A stretch of 34,180 nucleotides of DNA from Liberiplasma sp046541015. Its GTDB lineage: Bacteria > Bacillota_I > Bacilli_A > Izemoplasmatales > Izemoplasmataceae. The stretch spans positions 1 through 34,180 of the forward strand of contig JBKHEA010000016.1 in assembly GCA_046541015.1 (NCBI GenBank), given 5' to 3'. The notes beneath the pieces are model-generated. The model worked only from the letters and a program-made list of their open reading frames with translations. It was not told the origin of the DNA and ran no database searches. The position numbers were made by a program, and so were the translations under genes. Positions 16,278 through 24,700 of the stretch are shown in pieces; the first letter of the stretch is position 1; each line of letters starts with the position of its first letter.

Positions 16278-16726
16278 TGAAAGTATTAGTCCAGCGCGTC
16301 AAGCAAGCGCAGTGCTTAGTTAATTCAGAAATAGTTGGAAGCATTGAACAAGGTTTATTACTATATGTTAGTTTTAGTGCCTCAGACACTTTAGAAATCT
16401 TACCTAAAATGGCTAAAAAAGTAACCCATCTTAGAATTTTTGAAGATGAAGCTGGCAAGATGAATCATGCCTTAATCGATTTTCATTATAGTATTTTGTC
16501 GATTTCACAGTTTACCTTAGAAGCAAGTACGAAAAAAGGACACCGTCCATCCTTTACAAACGCCATGAATCCAACCGATGCAAACGCATATTATGATCAG
16601 TTTAATCAGTTACTAAGAGAATATGGTGTTAATGTACAAACGGGTGCTTTTCAAGAAACGATGGCTATTGCTTCAGTCAACGATGGCCCAGTCACAATTA
16701 TGTTAGAAGAAGGGGATGAATCATGA
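16277..16726 (+). CDS. dtd: D-aminoacyl-tRNA deacylase
   Basis: DTD hydrolyses D-amino acids (and Gly from tRNA-Ala) from mischarged tRNAs. Both active-site motifs are present: SQFTLEASTKKGHRPSF near residues 77-93 and NDGPVTIMLE near the C terminus (the NxGPVT motif with its cross-subunit Pro). At 149 residues it is the standard length. Its ATG overlaps the rel stop (TAATG), and its TGA overlaps the next start by four bases. rel-dtd coupling is common in Bacillota. Confidence 0.96.
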   Translation: MKVLVQRVKQAQCLVNSEIVGSIEQGLLLYVSFSASDTLEILPKMAKKVTHLRIFEDEAGKMNHALIDFHYSILSISQFTLEASTKKGHRPSFTNAMNPTDANAYYDQFNQLLREYGVNVQTGAFQETMAIASVNDGPVTIMLEEGDES

Positions 16727-17526
16727 TAAGAAAACTAACCAAGCAAGATGAAGCAAGCGTTTTAGATTTTTTATATGAAGAACCTGAAATCAATCTTTAC
16801 ATTATTGGTGATATTAAAAATTTCGGCTTTGATCAAGAAGATCAAGCCATTTATGCAGAGTTTAAAGATGGTGATTATTACGCGGTTGTAAGTCGTAATT
16901 TATCTCATATTGTTTATTATGCAAAAGAAGCCACCTTTAATCCGATGTGGGTTGATATTTTTAACCAATTTGATTATTTATTCATCAGCGGTAAAGCCCC
17001 GTTGATGAAAGCAATTGCCCCATATTTTCCGGATTTATGGGTTGATAAGCTTGAGTTTATGAAATCTACTACATTTATTAAAGATGATGATATTAGTTAT
17101 GATAAAATTCAATTTTTAAAAAATGAAAAGGATGCTGAAAAAGTCTACGCATTGCTCAATCAAATTGATGAACTTGATAGTGTAACGAAAAAATCTAAAG
17201 AAGAATTTATTACCTATTTACTTGATAATAGTGATGATAATGGCACAACTGTTTTCATTGAAGAAGATAACCAAGTCATTGCAAGTGCAAGTGCGGTAGG
17301 TGAAACTAAAAAGACTGCAATGATAGTGGGTGTTGCCACCCATGAAGATTACCGTAAACAAGGATTAGGAAAAACAGTCCTTCATTATTTAGTCGATTTA
17401 TATGTCAATCAAAAAAAGAAAACCCTTTGTTTATATTACGATGATAAAAGAGCTGGAGCGCTTTATGAAAAACTTGGATTTGTCCCGCTAGATGAATGGA
17501 TTATGCTGATACCAAAACATGATTAA
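16723..17526 (+). CDS. GNAT family N-acetyltransferase, two-domain
   Basis: This is a 267-residue protein whose C-terminal half (about 125-267) is a GNAT fold. It has the acetyl-CoA motif A, VATHEDYRKQGLGK, and the closing CLYYDDKRAGALYEKLGF. The N-terminal half looks like a degenerate GNAT-like or FR47-associated domain with no clear CoA motif. The substrate is unknown. It starts in an ATGA overlap with dtd, and its end overlaps the next gene by eight bases, so it is translated from the same message as rel-dtd. In Bacillus this interval between dtd and hisS holds other genes. Confidence 0.8.
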   Translation: MIRKLTKQDEASVLDFLYEEPEINLYIIGDIKNFGFDQEDQAIYAEFKDGDYYAVVSRNLSHIVYYAKEATFNPMWVDIFNQFDYLFISGKAPLMKAIAPYFPDLWVDKLEFMKSTTFIKDDDISYDKIQFLKNEKDAEKVYALLNQIDELDSVTKKSKEEFITYLLDNSDDNGTTVFIEEDNQVIASASAVGETKKTAMIVGVATHEDYRKQGLGKTVLHYLVDLYVNQKKKTLCLYYDDKRAGALYEKLGFVPLDEWIMLIPKHD

Positions 17527-18109
17527 ATTACCATTTATTTATACAAAAAGGCTATTACTTCGTCCTTTAAGAAAACAAGATGCTAAAAGCATTTATGCTT
17601 ATGCAAAAAGAGAAGATGTCGGTCCAAGTGCGGGATGGGTACCACACACTTCTATTCAAGATACCTATGAGTTTATCGATTACGCTTTACATAAACGTAA
17701 ACTGAATCAACCCGGTGTTTGGGTAATCATCGAACAAACAACCGACCGCCTCATAGGAACCATAGAGATTCATTCGTATCAAGGCTATAAAGCAGAAATT
17801 GGGTTTGTGCTTCATCCAAATTGCTGGAATCAAGGCTATATCACTGAAGCTTCATTAGCAGTGATGGTTTATGCCTTTGAAGAGTTAAAGTTAAGTCGCT
17901 TAGCGTATCACCATTTCTTAGATAATTATGCTTCAAGACGGGTTAGAGAAAAATTAGGTTTTCACATTGAAGGCATCAAGCGTAAAGGTTTTAAACACGG
18001 CGATGGTACCATATTAGATGAAGTCGTCGCAAGTTTTACAAAAGATGACTACAAAGCTAAAAAGGCATTATTTGATGAGGTAAAAGCATCAATTAAGATA
18101 TTAAACTAG
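17519..18109 (+). CDS. RimJ/RimL-type GNAT acetyltransferase
   Basis: This 196-residue protein opens with IYTKRLLLRPLRKQDA, the standard RimJ/RimL start (TxRLxLRPxxxxDA). It carries EIGFVLHPNCWNQGYITEA as CoA motif A and ASRRVREKLGFxxEG as the C-terminal motif. Such enzymes acetylate N termini of ribosomal proteins or small amines; the substrate is not determined. In the acetyl-CoA loop the usual RGxG is NQGY, still within family variation. It overlaps the preceding GNAT gene by eight bases and is the last gene before the T-box leader. No terminator lies between its stop and the hisS promoter. Confidence 0.82.
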   Translation: MIKLPFIYTKRLLLRPLRKQDAKSIYAYAKREDVGPSAGWVPHTSIQDTYEFIDYALHKRKLNQPGVWVIIEQTTDRLIGTIEIHSYQGYKAEIGFVLHPNCWNQGYITEASLAVMVYAFEELKLSRLAYHHFLDNYASRRVREKLGFHIEGIKRKGFKHGDGTILDEVVASFTKDDYKAKKALFDEVKASIKILN

Positions 18110-18116
18110 ACTTTAA

Positions 18117-18145
18117 TTGACACCGCTAAGTATACCTTGTATAAT
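18117..18145 (+). promoter_or_regulatory. Consensus promoter of the hisS-aspS operon
   Basis: TTGACA (18117-18122), exactly 17 bases, then TATAAT (18140-18145): a perfect sigma-70/sigma-A consensus. Transcription should start near 18152, at the 5' edge of the T-box leader. Strong constitutive initiation with control by attenuation is the usual T-box arrangement. Confidence 0.9.
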
Positions 18146-18151
18146 GTTTGT

Positions 18152-18354
18152 GTATAAACCGATGATGAACGTACGTATACAAAAGCGTTTTAGAGAGTGG
18201 TGGCTGGTGAAAACACCATACGATATGTATACTTGACAATTCGGAGGGCATTTGACGTTACTCGCGTTAAGAGTTTGAGGGCCGGTTTTTTAAACCGGAA
18301 CTAAGGTGGTACCGCGGATTATTTCGCCCTTAGCATTTCTAAGGGCGATTTTTT
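18152..18354 (+). promoter_or_regulatory. T-box riboswitch leader of hisS-aspS
   Basis: Uncharged tRNA binding favours the antiterminator and lets transcription enter hisS-aspS. Stem I contains AGAGAG (18192-18197) and the distal hairpin TGGTG/CACCA around GCTGGTGAAAA. A GTATAC/GTATAC helix (18175-18180 with 18227-18232) and a base helix CCGA/TCGG (18159-18162 with 18241-18244) follow. A TGATGA K-turn-like segment is at 18163-18168. Stem III is CCGGTTT/AAACCGG (18282-18298). The T-box AAGGTGGTACCGCGG is at 18303-18317. CTAAGG before it can pair with CCTTAG of the terminator to form the antiterminator. The best specifier candidate is GAC (Asp) at 18235-18237, below the GTATAC helix and followed by A. 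The fold was done by eye, so the specifier is tentative. Confidence 0.93.
18324..18354 (+). terminator. T-box terminator hairpin
   Basis: A 10-bp stem TCGCCCTTAG/CTAAGGGCGA (18324-18333 with 18339-18348) is followed by six Ts. It is mutually exclusive with the T-box antiterminator. Confidence 0.93.
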
Positions 18355-18373
18355 ATATAAGAGGAGGAATACT

Positions 18374-19693
18374 ATGATACAAAAAATGAAAGGGACTTAT
18401 GATGTTATTGATGACATCCCTTACATGCACGAAATTGAAAAGAAAATGCAACAAGTTAGCCGTTTGTTTAACTTTACAGAAATCAGAACCCCACACTTTG
18501 AAGCAAGTGAACTCTTTCATCGCACAGTAGGTGAAAGCAGTGATATTGTTAGTAAAGAAACGTATGATTTTAAAGATCGTGGCGATCGTTTAAATACACT
18601 AAGACCTGAAGGGACAGCTGGGATTGTCCGTGCGTATATTGAAAATAAACTATACGCCAATCCTAAACTTCCGCATAAAATTTATTATGCAGGGAGTATG
18701 TTTCGTTATGAACGACCACAAAAGGGTCGCTTTAGAGAATTTAGACAATTTGGTGCAGAAGTATTTGGTAGCCCTTACCCTGAGATGGACGCAGAAGTTA
18801 TCGCTTATGCCGTAACCTTTTTAAAAGCATTAAAATTAAAAGATGTTAGTGTTACAATCAATTCACTTGGTGATGGCGATAGTAAAAAAAACTATCATGA
18901 AGCATTAAAAAACCATTTAAAAGAAGATATCACGTCATTATGTAAGGATTGTCAAATACGCTATGAACAAAATCCGTTACGTATTTTAGATTGTAAGGTC
19001 GATCAAGATCATCCTTTAATTCAATCTGCCCCAAAACCACTCGATTATTTAACCGAGGATGACCGTAATCATTTTGATCAAGTGTGTGATTATTTAGAAG
19101 CAATGAATATCCCTTATGAAATTGATAAAAACTTAGTTAGAGGGCTTGATTATTACACCCATACAGTTTTTGAATTAAAAGTCAGTAAAACATTATTAGG
19201 CAATCAAAATACCATCTGTGGTGGTGGAAGATATAACCACTTAGTCGAAACATTAGGTGGCCCAGATACACCAGCAGTAGGATTTGCGTTTGGGCTTGAG
19301 CGTTTAATTATTGCCCTAAAAGAAGCAAACCAATATGATTTTAATCAAGGCATTCATGCCTACTTCTTAGTCTTAGGAGAAACAGCACGTTATAAAGCCA
19401 TGACACTGATGCAAAAACTACGTCTTGGTGGATTAACGGCGAATATGGACTTTAATCAAAAAAGCATGAAAGCTCAGTTTAAACAAAGCGATCACCAACA
19501 AGCACGATTTGTGATTATTATTGGTGAAAACGAACTAAAAGAAGAAGCGTGTAACGTAAAAGATCAACTAACCAATGAATCACTGCGTATACCGTTTAAT
19601 GATTTATATATTACTTTATATGACCGCTTAATTAACCATACGAAATGCGCTGATTGCGATGAAGCTTCAACGTGTGAGAAAAAAGGAGACTAA
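18374..19693 (+). CDS. hisS: Histidyl-tRNA synthetase
   Basis: HisRS is a class II synthetase charging tRNA-His. It shows motif 1 with RTVGESSDIVSKE, motif 2 FRYERPQKGRFREFRQFG, and the histidine-binding LVRGLDYYTHTVFE. GGGRYNHLVETLGG and the motif 3 GFAFGLERL are also present. The C-terminal anticodon domain follows. At 439 residues it is slightly long: the last 16 residues form a tail with Cys425, Cys428 and Cys434 (CADCDEASTC), outside the usual HisRS end. A GAGGAGG site precedes the ATG. The stop is two bases before aspS, and both depend on the T-box. Confidence 0.96.
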   Translation: MIQKMKGTYDVIDDIPYMHEIEKKMQQVSRLFNFTEIRTPHFEASELFHRTVGESSDIVSKETYDFKDRGDRLNTLRPEGTAGIVRAYIENKLYANPKLPHKIYYAGSMFRYERPQKGRFREFRQFGAEVFGSPYPEMDAEVIAYAVTFLKALKLKDVSVTINSLGDGDSKKNYHEALKNHLKEDITSLCKDCQIRYEQNPLRILDCKVDQDHPLIQSAPKPLDYLTEDDRNHFDQVCDYLEAMNIPYEIDKNLVRGLDYYTHTVFELKVSKTLLGNQNTICGGGRYNHLVETLGGPDTPAVGFAFGLERLIIALKEANQYDFNQGIHAYFLVLGETARYKAMTLMQKLRLGGLTANMDFNQKSMKAQFKQSDHQQARFVIIIGENELKEEACNVKDQLTNESLRIPFNDLYITLYDRLINHTKCADCDEASTCEKKGD

Positions 19694-19695
19694 TC

Positions 19696-21432
19696 ATGGC
19701 TACACATCATAACAACGAATTAACTTTAAAAGATATTGGTAAAACTGTTATTTTAAAAGGTTTTGTCGCAAAAAGACGCGATTTAGGAAACTTAGTATTT
19801 ATTGACTTACGCGATACTGAAGGGATTACTCAGTTAGCATTTGATAGTACCAATGACTTATTAAGCATTGCGGCAGCGTTAAAAAATGAATACGTTATTG
19901 AAGTAAGCGGCATCGTACGCGAAAGAAGCAGTAAAAATCCGCAAATGAATACAGGAGATATTGAAGTCGATGTTAAGCGCTTAACAGTCTTAAATACTGC
20001 CAAACAACCACCTATGCTTATTCAAGATGATACCGACGCTTTAGAAGAGACGCGTTTAAAATACCGCTATTTAGATTTAAGACGCCCGTACTTACAAACC
20101 ATGATGAAATTGCGTCATCAGATGATGCAAGCGGTTAGAAGCTTTTTAAATCAAGAAAACTTTATTGAGTTTGAAACACCGATTTTAACCAAATCAACCC
20201 CAGAAGGGGCACGTGATTATGTCGTTCCTAGTCGCGTTCATAAAGGTGAATTCTACGCTTTACCACAATCTCCACAAATTTTTAAACAATTATTAATGAT
20301 TTCTGGGTTTGAAAAATATTATCAAATCGCTAAATGTTTTCGCGATGAAGATTTAAGAAGCGACCGTCAGCCTGAATTTACTCAAATTGATATTGAGATG
20401 AGTTTTGTTGATCAAGAAAGTGTAATTGATTTAAGTGAGCGTTTAATTAAGCATGTTATGAAAACCGTTAAAGGGATTGAGTTTAAAGATCCATTTAAAC
20501 GCATGACCTATCATCAAGCCATGCGTGATTATGGGACTGATAAACCTGATACCCGTTTTGATATGCGTTTAATTAATTTAAATGAATCTTTAAAAGAAAC
20601 AACCTTTAATGTATTTAAAAGCGTACTAGATAACCAAGGTGAAATTAGTGCGATTAATGTTAAAGAAGGGATCAACCAGTTTTCTAGAAAAGATCTTGAT
20701 AAGTTAACCATAGAAGCGAAAAAATTTGGCGCTAAAGGATTAAGTTACTTAAAAATTGGTGAAGAAATCACCGGTTCGATTGTTAAATTCTTAAGTGAAG
20801 AAGAACTTACTCATATTAAAAAGCGTACTGGTGCGGTTGAAGGTGACTTATTACTTATTGTCGCAAGTGATGCAAAAATTACCCGCGCTAGTTTAGGACA
20901 CTTACGTAAAGTGGTCGCAAAATCATTAAATTTAATCAATTCAGATGATTATGACTTTACATGGATTGTTGACTGGCCAATGTTTGAATACGATGAAGAA
21001 ACCGCTCGCTATTATGCCTTGCATCACCCGTTTACTCGTGTTCAAGATGCCTATAAATCAAGTTTATTAGATGAACCGGATAAAGCGCTTGCATATTGTT
21101 ATGACTTAGTCGTTCAAGGTCAAGAACTTGGTGGTGGATCTATTCGTATCCATGAACAAAACATGCAAGAAAATGTCTTTAAACTTCTTGGTTTAAGTGA
21201 AGAAGAACAGTCAGTTAAATTTGGCTTTTTAACAGAAGCCTTACAATACGGAACCCCACCGCATGGTGGAATCGCCTTTGGGTTTGATCGTTTTGTGATG
21301 CTTTTAGGAAAAACTGATAACATTCGCGATGTTATTGCGTTTCCAAAAACAAGTAGTGCCCAGTGTCTACTCACCGATGCACCAAGTGAAATTAGTGCCC
21401 TTCAACTAACAGAACTTGCACTAAAAAAGTAA
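19696..21432 (+). CDS. aspS: Aspartyl-tRNA synthetase
   Basis: This is a bacterial-type class II AspRS. An N-terminal OB-fold anticodon domain (about 1-105) includes GFVAKRRDLGNLVFIDLRD. Motif 2 is FRDEDLRSDRQPEFTQ, beginning at residue 215. A GAD insertion domain spans about 280-410. Motif 3 is AFGFDRFVMLL (GFDRF at 529-533), followed by IRDVIAFPKT. At 578 residues it is close to the usual 580-590. Whether it discriminates tRNA-Asp from tRNA-Asn cannot be judged here, as neither asnS nor gatCAB is in the window. AAAAGGAG lies in the hisS 3' end. Co-regulation with hisS through one T-box is the typical Bacillota arrangement. Confidence 0.96.
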   Translation: MATHHNNELTLKDIGKTVILKGFVAKRRDLGNLVFIDLRDTEGITQLAFDSTNDLLSIAAALKNEYVIEVSGIVRERSSKNPQMNTGDIEVDVKRLTVLNTAKQPPMLIQDDTDALEETRLKYRYLDLRRPYLQTMMKLRHQMMQAVRSFLNQENFIEFETPILTKSTPEGARDYVVPSRVHKGEFYALPQSPQIFKQLLMISGFEKYYQIAKCFRDEDLRSDRQPEFTQIDIEMSFVDQESVIDLSERLIKHVMKTVKGIEFKDPFKRMTYHQAMRDYGTDKPDTRFDMRLINLNESLKETTFNVFKSVLDNQGEISAINVKEGINQFSRKDLDKLTIEAKKFGAKGLSYLKIGEEITGSIVKFLSEEELTHIKKRTGAVEGDLLLIVASDAKITRASLGHLRKVVAKSLNLINSDDYDFTWIVDWPMFEYDEETARYYALHHPFTRVQDAYKSSLLDEPDKALAYCYDLVVQGQELGGGSIRIHEQNMQENVFKLLGLSEEEQSVKFGFLTEALQYGTPPHGGIAFGFDRFVMLLGKTDNIRDVIAFPKTSSAQCLLTDAPSEISALQLTELALKK

Positions 21433-21439
21433 GGTTTTA

Positions 21440-21448
21440 TGATATAAT
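21440..21448 (+). promoter_or_regulatory. Extended -10 promoter of the AI-2E-to-rluD gene run
   Basis: TGA-TATAAT (21440-21448), eight bases after the aspS stop. Transcription from near 21455 would leave the ATG at 21460 almost without a leader. This favours the ATG at 21475, which has GGAAG eight bases upstream. Confidence 0.6.
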
Positions 21449-21474
21449 AATAAGCAAGAATGGAAGTGAGCGAT

Positions 21475-22605
21475 ATGAAAGAACCTAAATTTTTAAGCGA
21501 TCAAATGTTAAATCGCGCCATAAAAATACTCACCATTTTAATCTTATTTACTGCCTTTATCTTTATGATGACGCTGTTTTCATCATTTTGGCAGTCAATA
21601 TTTGATGCGATTACAGCTGTCCTTATACCAGTTGGCTTAGCTTGGTTAATTTCTTTGATTATTTTCCCAATTGTCAGGCTAATTGAAAAACGTGGAATTG
21701 GTCCTAGAGCGCTTAGTGTCGCAATTGTTTATATCTTTACAGCGATTATTATTTATGGGGTATTACGTTTACTCATTCCATTTATTATGGAACAAGTTAG
21801 AACCTTCTTTGAAGTTGATTATCCTTTATTAGCGGCTTATTTTAGAAGTGAATTTAGAACTGATTTCATCTTTGGGACGGAAGTTTATGATTTGATTGCG
21901 CAAGCAGTTGAATCAAGTGATACCGTGGCTAATGCCGCTGAAAACTTCTTTGGTTCACTTTATACTGTTTTACCAACTACGATTTTAGGGATTATCACTA
22001 TCGTTGCGATTTTACCGATTTTACTCTTATTTTACTTACTTGATTATGAGAAAGTTAATGATACGTTAAAAAGCTTATTTCCTAAAAAATATGCACGAAC
22101 CGCAAGTGATTTAGCCAACCGCTTAAATCATACGGTTGGGGCATATATTCGCGGTCAATTGTTTTTAATGATTTCAATTGGTACCGTTGCAACGATTACA
22201 TATCGCTTGGTTGGATTAGAATATTATTTCATCTTTGGGATTATTGTTGGGTTAACCAACGTTATTCCTTATTTTGGAGCCTTGATTGCGATGATTCCAG
22301 CCGTTACTTATGCGTTTATTACTAGAGATGTTGGACCCAATCCGTTTTTGATTGTTGGGGTTAATATGATTTTACAGTTTATTGAAGGTAATATCTTCCA
22401 GCCAATCATTATGGGGAAACAATTAGAGATTCATCCGATTGTCATCATTGTTTCAATTATGTTCTTTGGTAGTTTATTTGGTGCGTTAGGCGTTGTATTT
22501 GCAAGTCCAATTGCGGCAACATTACGTGTCATTTATGAGTTCTTTAAAGAACGTTATGAATTACGTAAAGAACAAATAAATCTTGTAGAGAATGAGTCCT
22601 CATGA
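21475..22605 (+). CDS. AI-2E family transporter (PerM/YdiK-like permease)
   Basis: This 376-residue integral membrane protein has about seven to eight hydrophobic segments. It shows the family signatures: an early WLISLIIFPIV with a following RxxxVxIVYI helix, the long extracytoplasmic region near 100-155, and LNHTVGAYIRGQL near 205. GLTNVIPYFGALIAMIPA and the late SPIAATLRVIYEFF are also present. The family name comes from E. coli TqsA. Many members export other substrates or act as Na+/H+ antiporters, so AI-2 export should not be assumed. I chose ATG 21475 over 21460 from the promoter position. It overlaps the next gene by four bases. Confidence 0.85.
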   Translation: MKEPKFLSDQMLNRAIKILTILILFTAFIFMMTLFSSFWQSIFDAITAVLIPVGLAWLISLIIFPIVRLIEKRGIGPRALSVAIVYIFTAIIIYGVLRLLIPFIMEQVRTFFEVDYPLLAAYFRSEFRTDFIFGTEVYDLIAQAVESSDTVANAAENFFGSLYTVLPTTILGIITIVAILPILLLFYLLDYEKVNDTLKSLFPKKYARTASDLANRLNHTVGAYIRGQLFLMISIGTVATITYRLVGLEYYFIFGIIVGLTNVIPYFGALIAMIPAVTYAFITRDVGPNPFLIVGVNMILQFIEGNIFQPIIMGKQLEIHPIVIIVSIMFFGSLFGALGVVFASPIAATLRVIYEFFKERYELRKEQINLVENESS

Positions 22606-23027
22606 AACGTATTTACTCGTATTACACCATTGCATGGATTGTCTTAATATTTATAAGTTTTTGGTCGATGCCGATCTTTTATGCATTCACGTATACCTTT
22701 GATTTAAATCAATATTTTTCCCCAAATGCTAAAATACTTATTGGCTTAAGTAACCCTGTACTCATCTTTACTATAGGGGCTTTAATTATTTGGCATAAAC
22801 AAAAAGATTATAAGAAAAAAGTATTAAATGTCTACCGAAAAGAATATGCTGTAATCATGTTAGTTACTGGATTTGGTATATTAGGCATTACAGTTATGTT
22901 TTTAGAATATGGTGGCGAAGAAAGTTATATTCTTCATTTACTCATTTTACTTTTCTTAGTCAATTACTTTATTGTATTTGAGTTAGGTAGACTAATATTT
23001 AACGTTAAATTATTTCAAAACCGCTAG
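22602..23027 (+). CDS. Four-helix membrane protein of unknown function
   Basis: I do not recognise this 141-residue protein. Four hydrophobic segments are visible, at about 8-30, 45-63, 83-101 and 108-131. They are separated by a basic cytoplasmic stretch (HKQKDYKKKVLNVYRKEY) between the second and third. No catalytic motif is evident. It starts in an ATGA overlap with the AI-2E family permease gene, so it is translationally coupled and may be an accessory to it. Ten bases separate its stop from tcdA. Confidence 0.7.
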   Translation: MKRIYSYYTIAWIVLIFISFWSMPIFYAFTYTFDLNQYFSPNAKILIGLSNPVLIFTIGALIIWHKQKDYKKKVLNVYRKEYAVIMLVTGFGILGITVMFLEYGGEESYILHLLILLFLVNYFIVFELGRLIFNVKLFQNR

Positions 23028-23037
23028 AGGTGTAACT

Positions 23038-23730
23038 ATGTTTTCAAGGTCACTACCCTTATTTACTAAACAAGGCATGGATAAATTAGCATCGGCTACG
23101 GTGCTAGTTTTTGGTTGTGGCGGGGTTGGTAGTTTTGCGATTGAAGCGCTCACTAGAAGTGGTGTTGGGACTTTAATTATTGTCGATAAAGACAAAGTAG
23201 AAGCAAATAACATGAACCGTCAACTTCCAGCACTACATTCAACCATTGGAAAACTTAAGGTTGATGTCATGAAAGCGCGCATGCAAGATATTAATCCACA
23301 GCTAAATATAATTACGTATCCTATTTTTTATACTTTTGATACGAAGGATTTAATTTGGGAAAACCATCAAATCGATTTTATTTTAGATGCGATTGATACG
23401 GTAACTTATAAAATAGATATCATTAAAGAAGCAAAAAAAAGAAACATTAAATTTTTAACCGTTGTTGGACAAGGCAACCGTATGCATCCTGAAAAAATTG
23501 TGATTAAAGAGTTAAAAGATACCATTAATGACCCCTTAGCAAAAGCAATCAGAATTAAATTAAGAAAAGAACGTTTGTTAAATAATACACCTTGTGTGGC
23601 AAGTGAAGAAATACCTAAGAAATTTGAAGGTCAAAGAAGACCCTATTCTAATGCCTTTGTCCCAGCGACAGCGGGGTTAGTAGCGGCTTCATATATTGTT
23701 AGATCAATTATAAAGGAGGATATATCATGA
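23038..23730 (+). CDS. tcdA: tRNA threonylcarbamoyladenosine dehydratase (TcdA)
   Basis: TcdA is an E1-like ATP-dependent enzyme that dehydrates t6A to cyclic ct6A at tRNA position 37. The nucleotide-binding GCGGVGSFAIEALTRSGVG starts at residue 26. The VDKDKVEANNMNRQ loop, then GKLKVDVMKARMQDINP and DAIDTVTYK, are the family pattern. At 230 residues it is a little shorter than Bacillus YrvM or E. coli TcdA, but the core is complete. The placement downstream of hisS-aspS is shared with Bacillus. The ATG follows GAGGTG. Its end overlaps msrA by four bases. Confidence 0.93.
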   Translation: MFSRSLPLFTKQGMDKLASATVLVFGCGGVGSFAIEALTRSGVGTLIIVDKDKVEANNMNRQLPALHSTIGKLKVDVMKARMQDINPQLNIITYPIFYTFDTKDLIWENHQIDFILDAIDTVTYKIDIIKEAKKRNIKFLTVVGQGNRMHPEKIVIKELKDTINDPLAKAIRIKLRKERLLNNTPCVASEEIPKKFEGQRRPYSNAFVPATAGLVAASYIVRSIIKEDIS

Positions 23731-24215
23731 AAGAAATTATCGTTGCAGGTGGATGTTTTTGGGGCGTTGAAGCCTATTTTAAATTGGTTGATGGCGTGAT
23801 TGATACGACAGTTGGCTATATTGATGGGAAAAAAGAAAACCCAAGTTATGAAGAAGTTTGTGCCTCAAGTGGTCATGCAGAAGCTGTTCATATTGTATAT
23901 GATGAAAAAAAGTTACCCTTAGAAACGCTTTTAGATCATTATTTTAATATTGTTGATCCTACCCTGTTTAACCGTCAAGGTCCTGATATTGGGATTCAGT
24001 ACCGTAGTGGCTTATATAATTATACCGAAGAAGATCAAGCAGTCATTGAAGATTATATCGAGCGTATAAAGCCACGCTATAAAAAGAATATTATAATGGA
24101 TTTTAAAACCAACCTTCCCTTTTATCCTGCAGAGACTTATCATCAAGACTATCTAGAAAAAAATAAAAACGGATATTGTCATATTAACTTAAGTAGTGTG
24201 AAAAACGTCAAATAG
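23727..24215 (+). CDS. msrA: Peptide-methionine (S)-S-oxide reductase MsrA
   Basis: MsrA repairs methionine-S-sulfoxide in proteins. The active-site GGCFWGVEAYF has catalytic Cys10. It is followed by the GYIDGKKENPSYEEVCASSGHAE region and FYPAETYHQDYL. A C-terminal Cys in NGYCHINL is a likely resolving cysteine. The length of 162 residues is normal, and no MsrB domain is fused. It starts by an ATGA overlap with tcdA behind AAAGGAGG. Confidence 0.96.
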   Translation: MKEIIVAGGCFWGVEAYFKLVDGVIDTTVGYIDGKKENPSYEEVCASSGHAEAVHIVYDEKKLPLETLLDHYFNIVDPTLFNRQGPDIGIQYRSGLYNYTEEDQAVIEDYIERIKPRYKKNIIMDFKTNLPFYPAETYHQDYLEKNKNGYCHINLSSVKNVK

Positions 24216-24226
24216 TAGAGGTACTT

Positions 24227-24700
24227 ATGAAAAAAAGAGATTATATTAGTTGGGACCAATATTTCATGGGTGTCGCAAAACTTAGCGCAATGCGTAGTAA
24301 AGACCCTAATACTCAAGTGGGGGCTTGTATTGTAAATGATAAAAACCGTATTGTAGGGATTGGGTATAACGGCTTTCCAATAGGCATTGATGATGATTGT
24401 TATCCTTGGGAAAGCGATGGGGCTTATTTAGATACAAAGTATCCTTATGTTGTCCATGCTGAACCTAATGCGATTTTAAATAGTACCGTGTCACTTGAAA
24501 ATGCGACGCTTTATGTTACTTTATTTCCGTGTAATGAATGTGCAAAGCTTATCATTCAAAGTGGCATTAAAGAAATCGTATTTGAAGAGAATAAATATCA
24601 TCACGAAGATAGCGTAAAAGCGAGCATGCGCATGCTTAAAGATGCCAATGTAACCCTAAGACAACTCAATCCGATTAAGGTGTCGATATCGAATGATTAA
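24227..24700 (+). CDS. Deoxycytidylate (dCMP) deaminase family protein
   Basis: The protein is a zinc-dependent CDA-fold deaminase of 157 residues. It has the dCMP deaminase opening SWDQYFMGVAKLSAMRSKDPNTQVG and the zinc/catalytic motif HAEPNAIL (His77, Glu79). The second zinc motif is PCNECAKLI (Cys102, Cys105). GIGYNGFPIG is the substrate-loop pattern. It would convert dCMP to dUMP for dTMP synthesis. ComEB of Bacillus is the nearest well-known relative in type. The ATG follows GAGGTAC. The 3' end overlaps the next gene by eight bases. Confidence 0.9.
   Translation: MKKRDYISWDQYFMGVAKLSAMRSKDPNTQVGACIVNDKNRIVGIGYNGFPIGIDDDCYPWESDGAYLDTKYPYVVHAEPNAILNSTVSLENATLYVTLFPCNECAKLIIQSGIKEIVFEENKYHHEDSVKASMRMLKDANVTLRQLNPIKVSISND

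Noticed and set aside
13571..17526. Mollicute code 4 (TGA as Trp)
   Set aside because: TGA ends dtd, tcdA, lspA, the AI-2E permease and others exactly at overlaps with the next start codon, so it is a true stop.
21460..21474. ATG at 21460 as start of the AI-2E-family permease
   Set aside because: It is about five bases from the predicted transcription start, while ATG 21475 has GGAAG at a normal distance.
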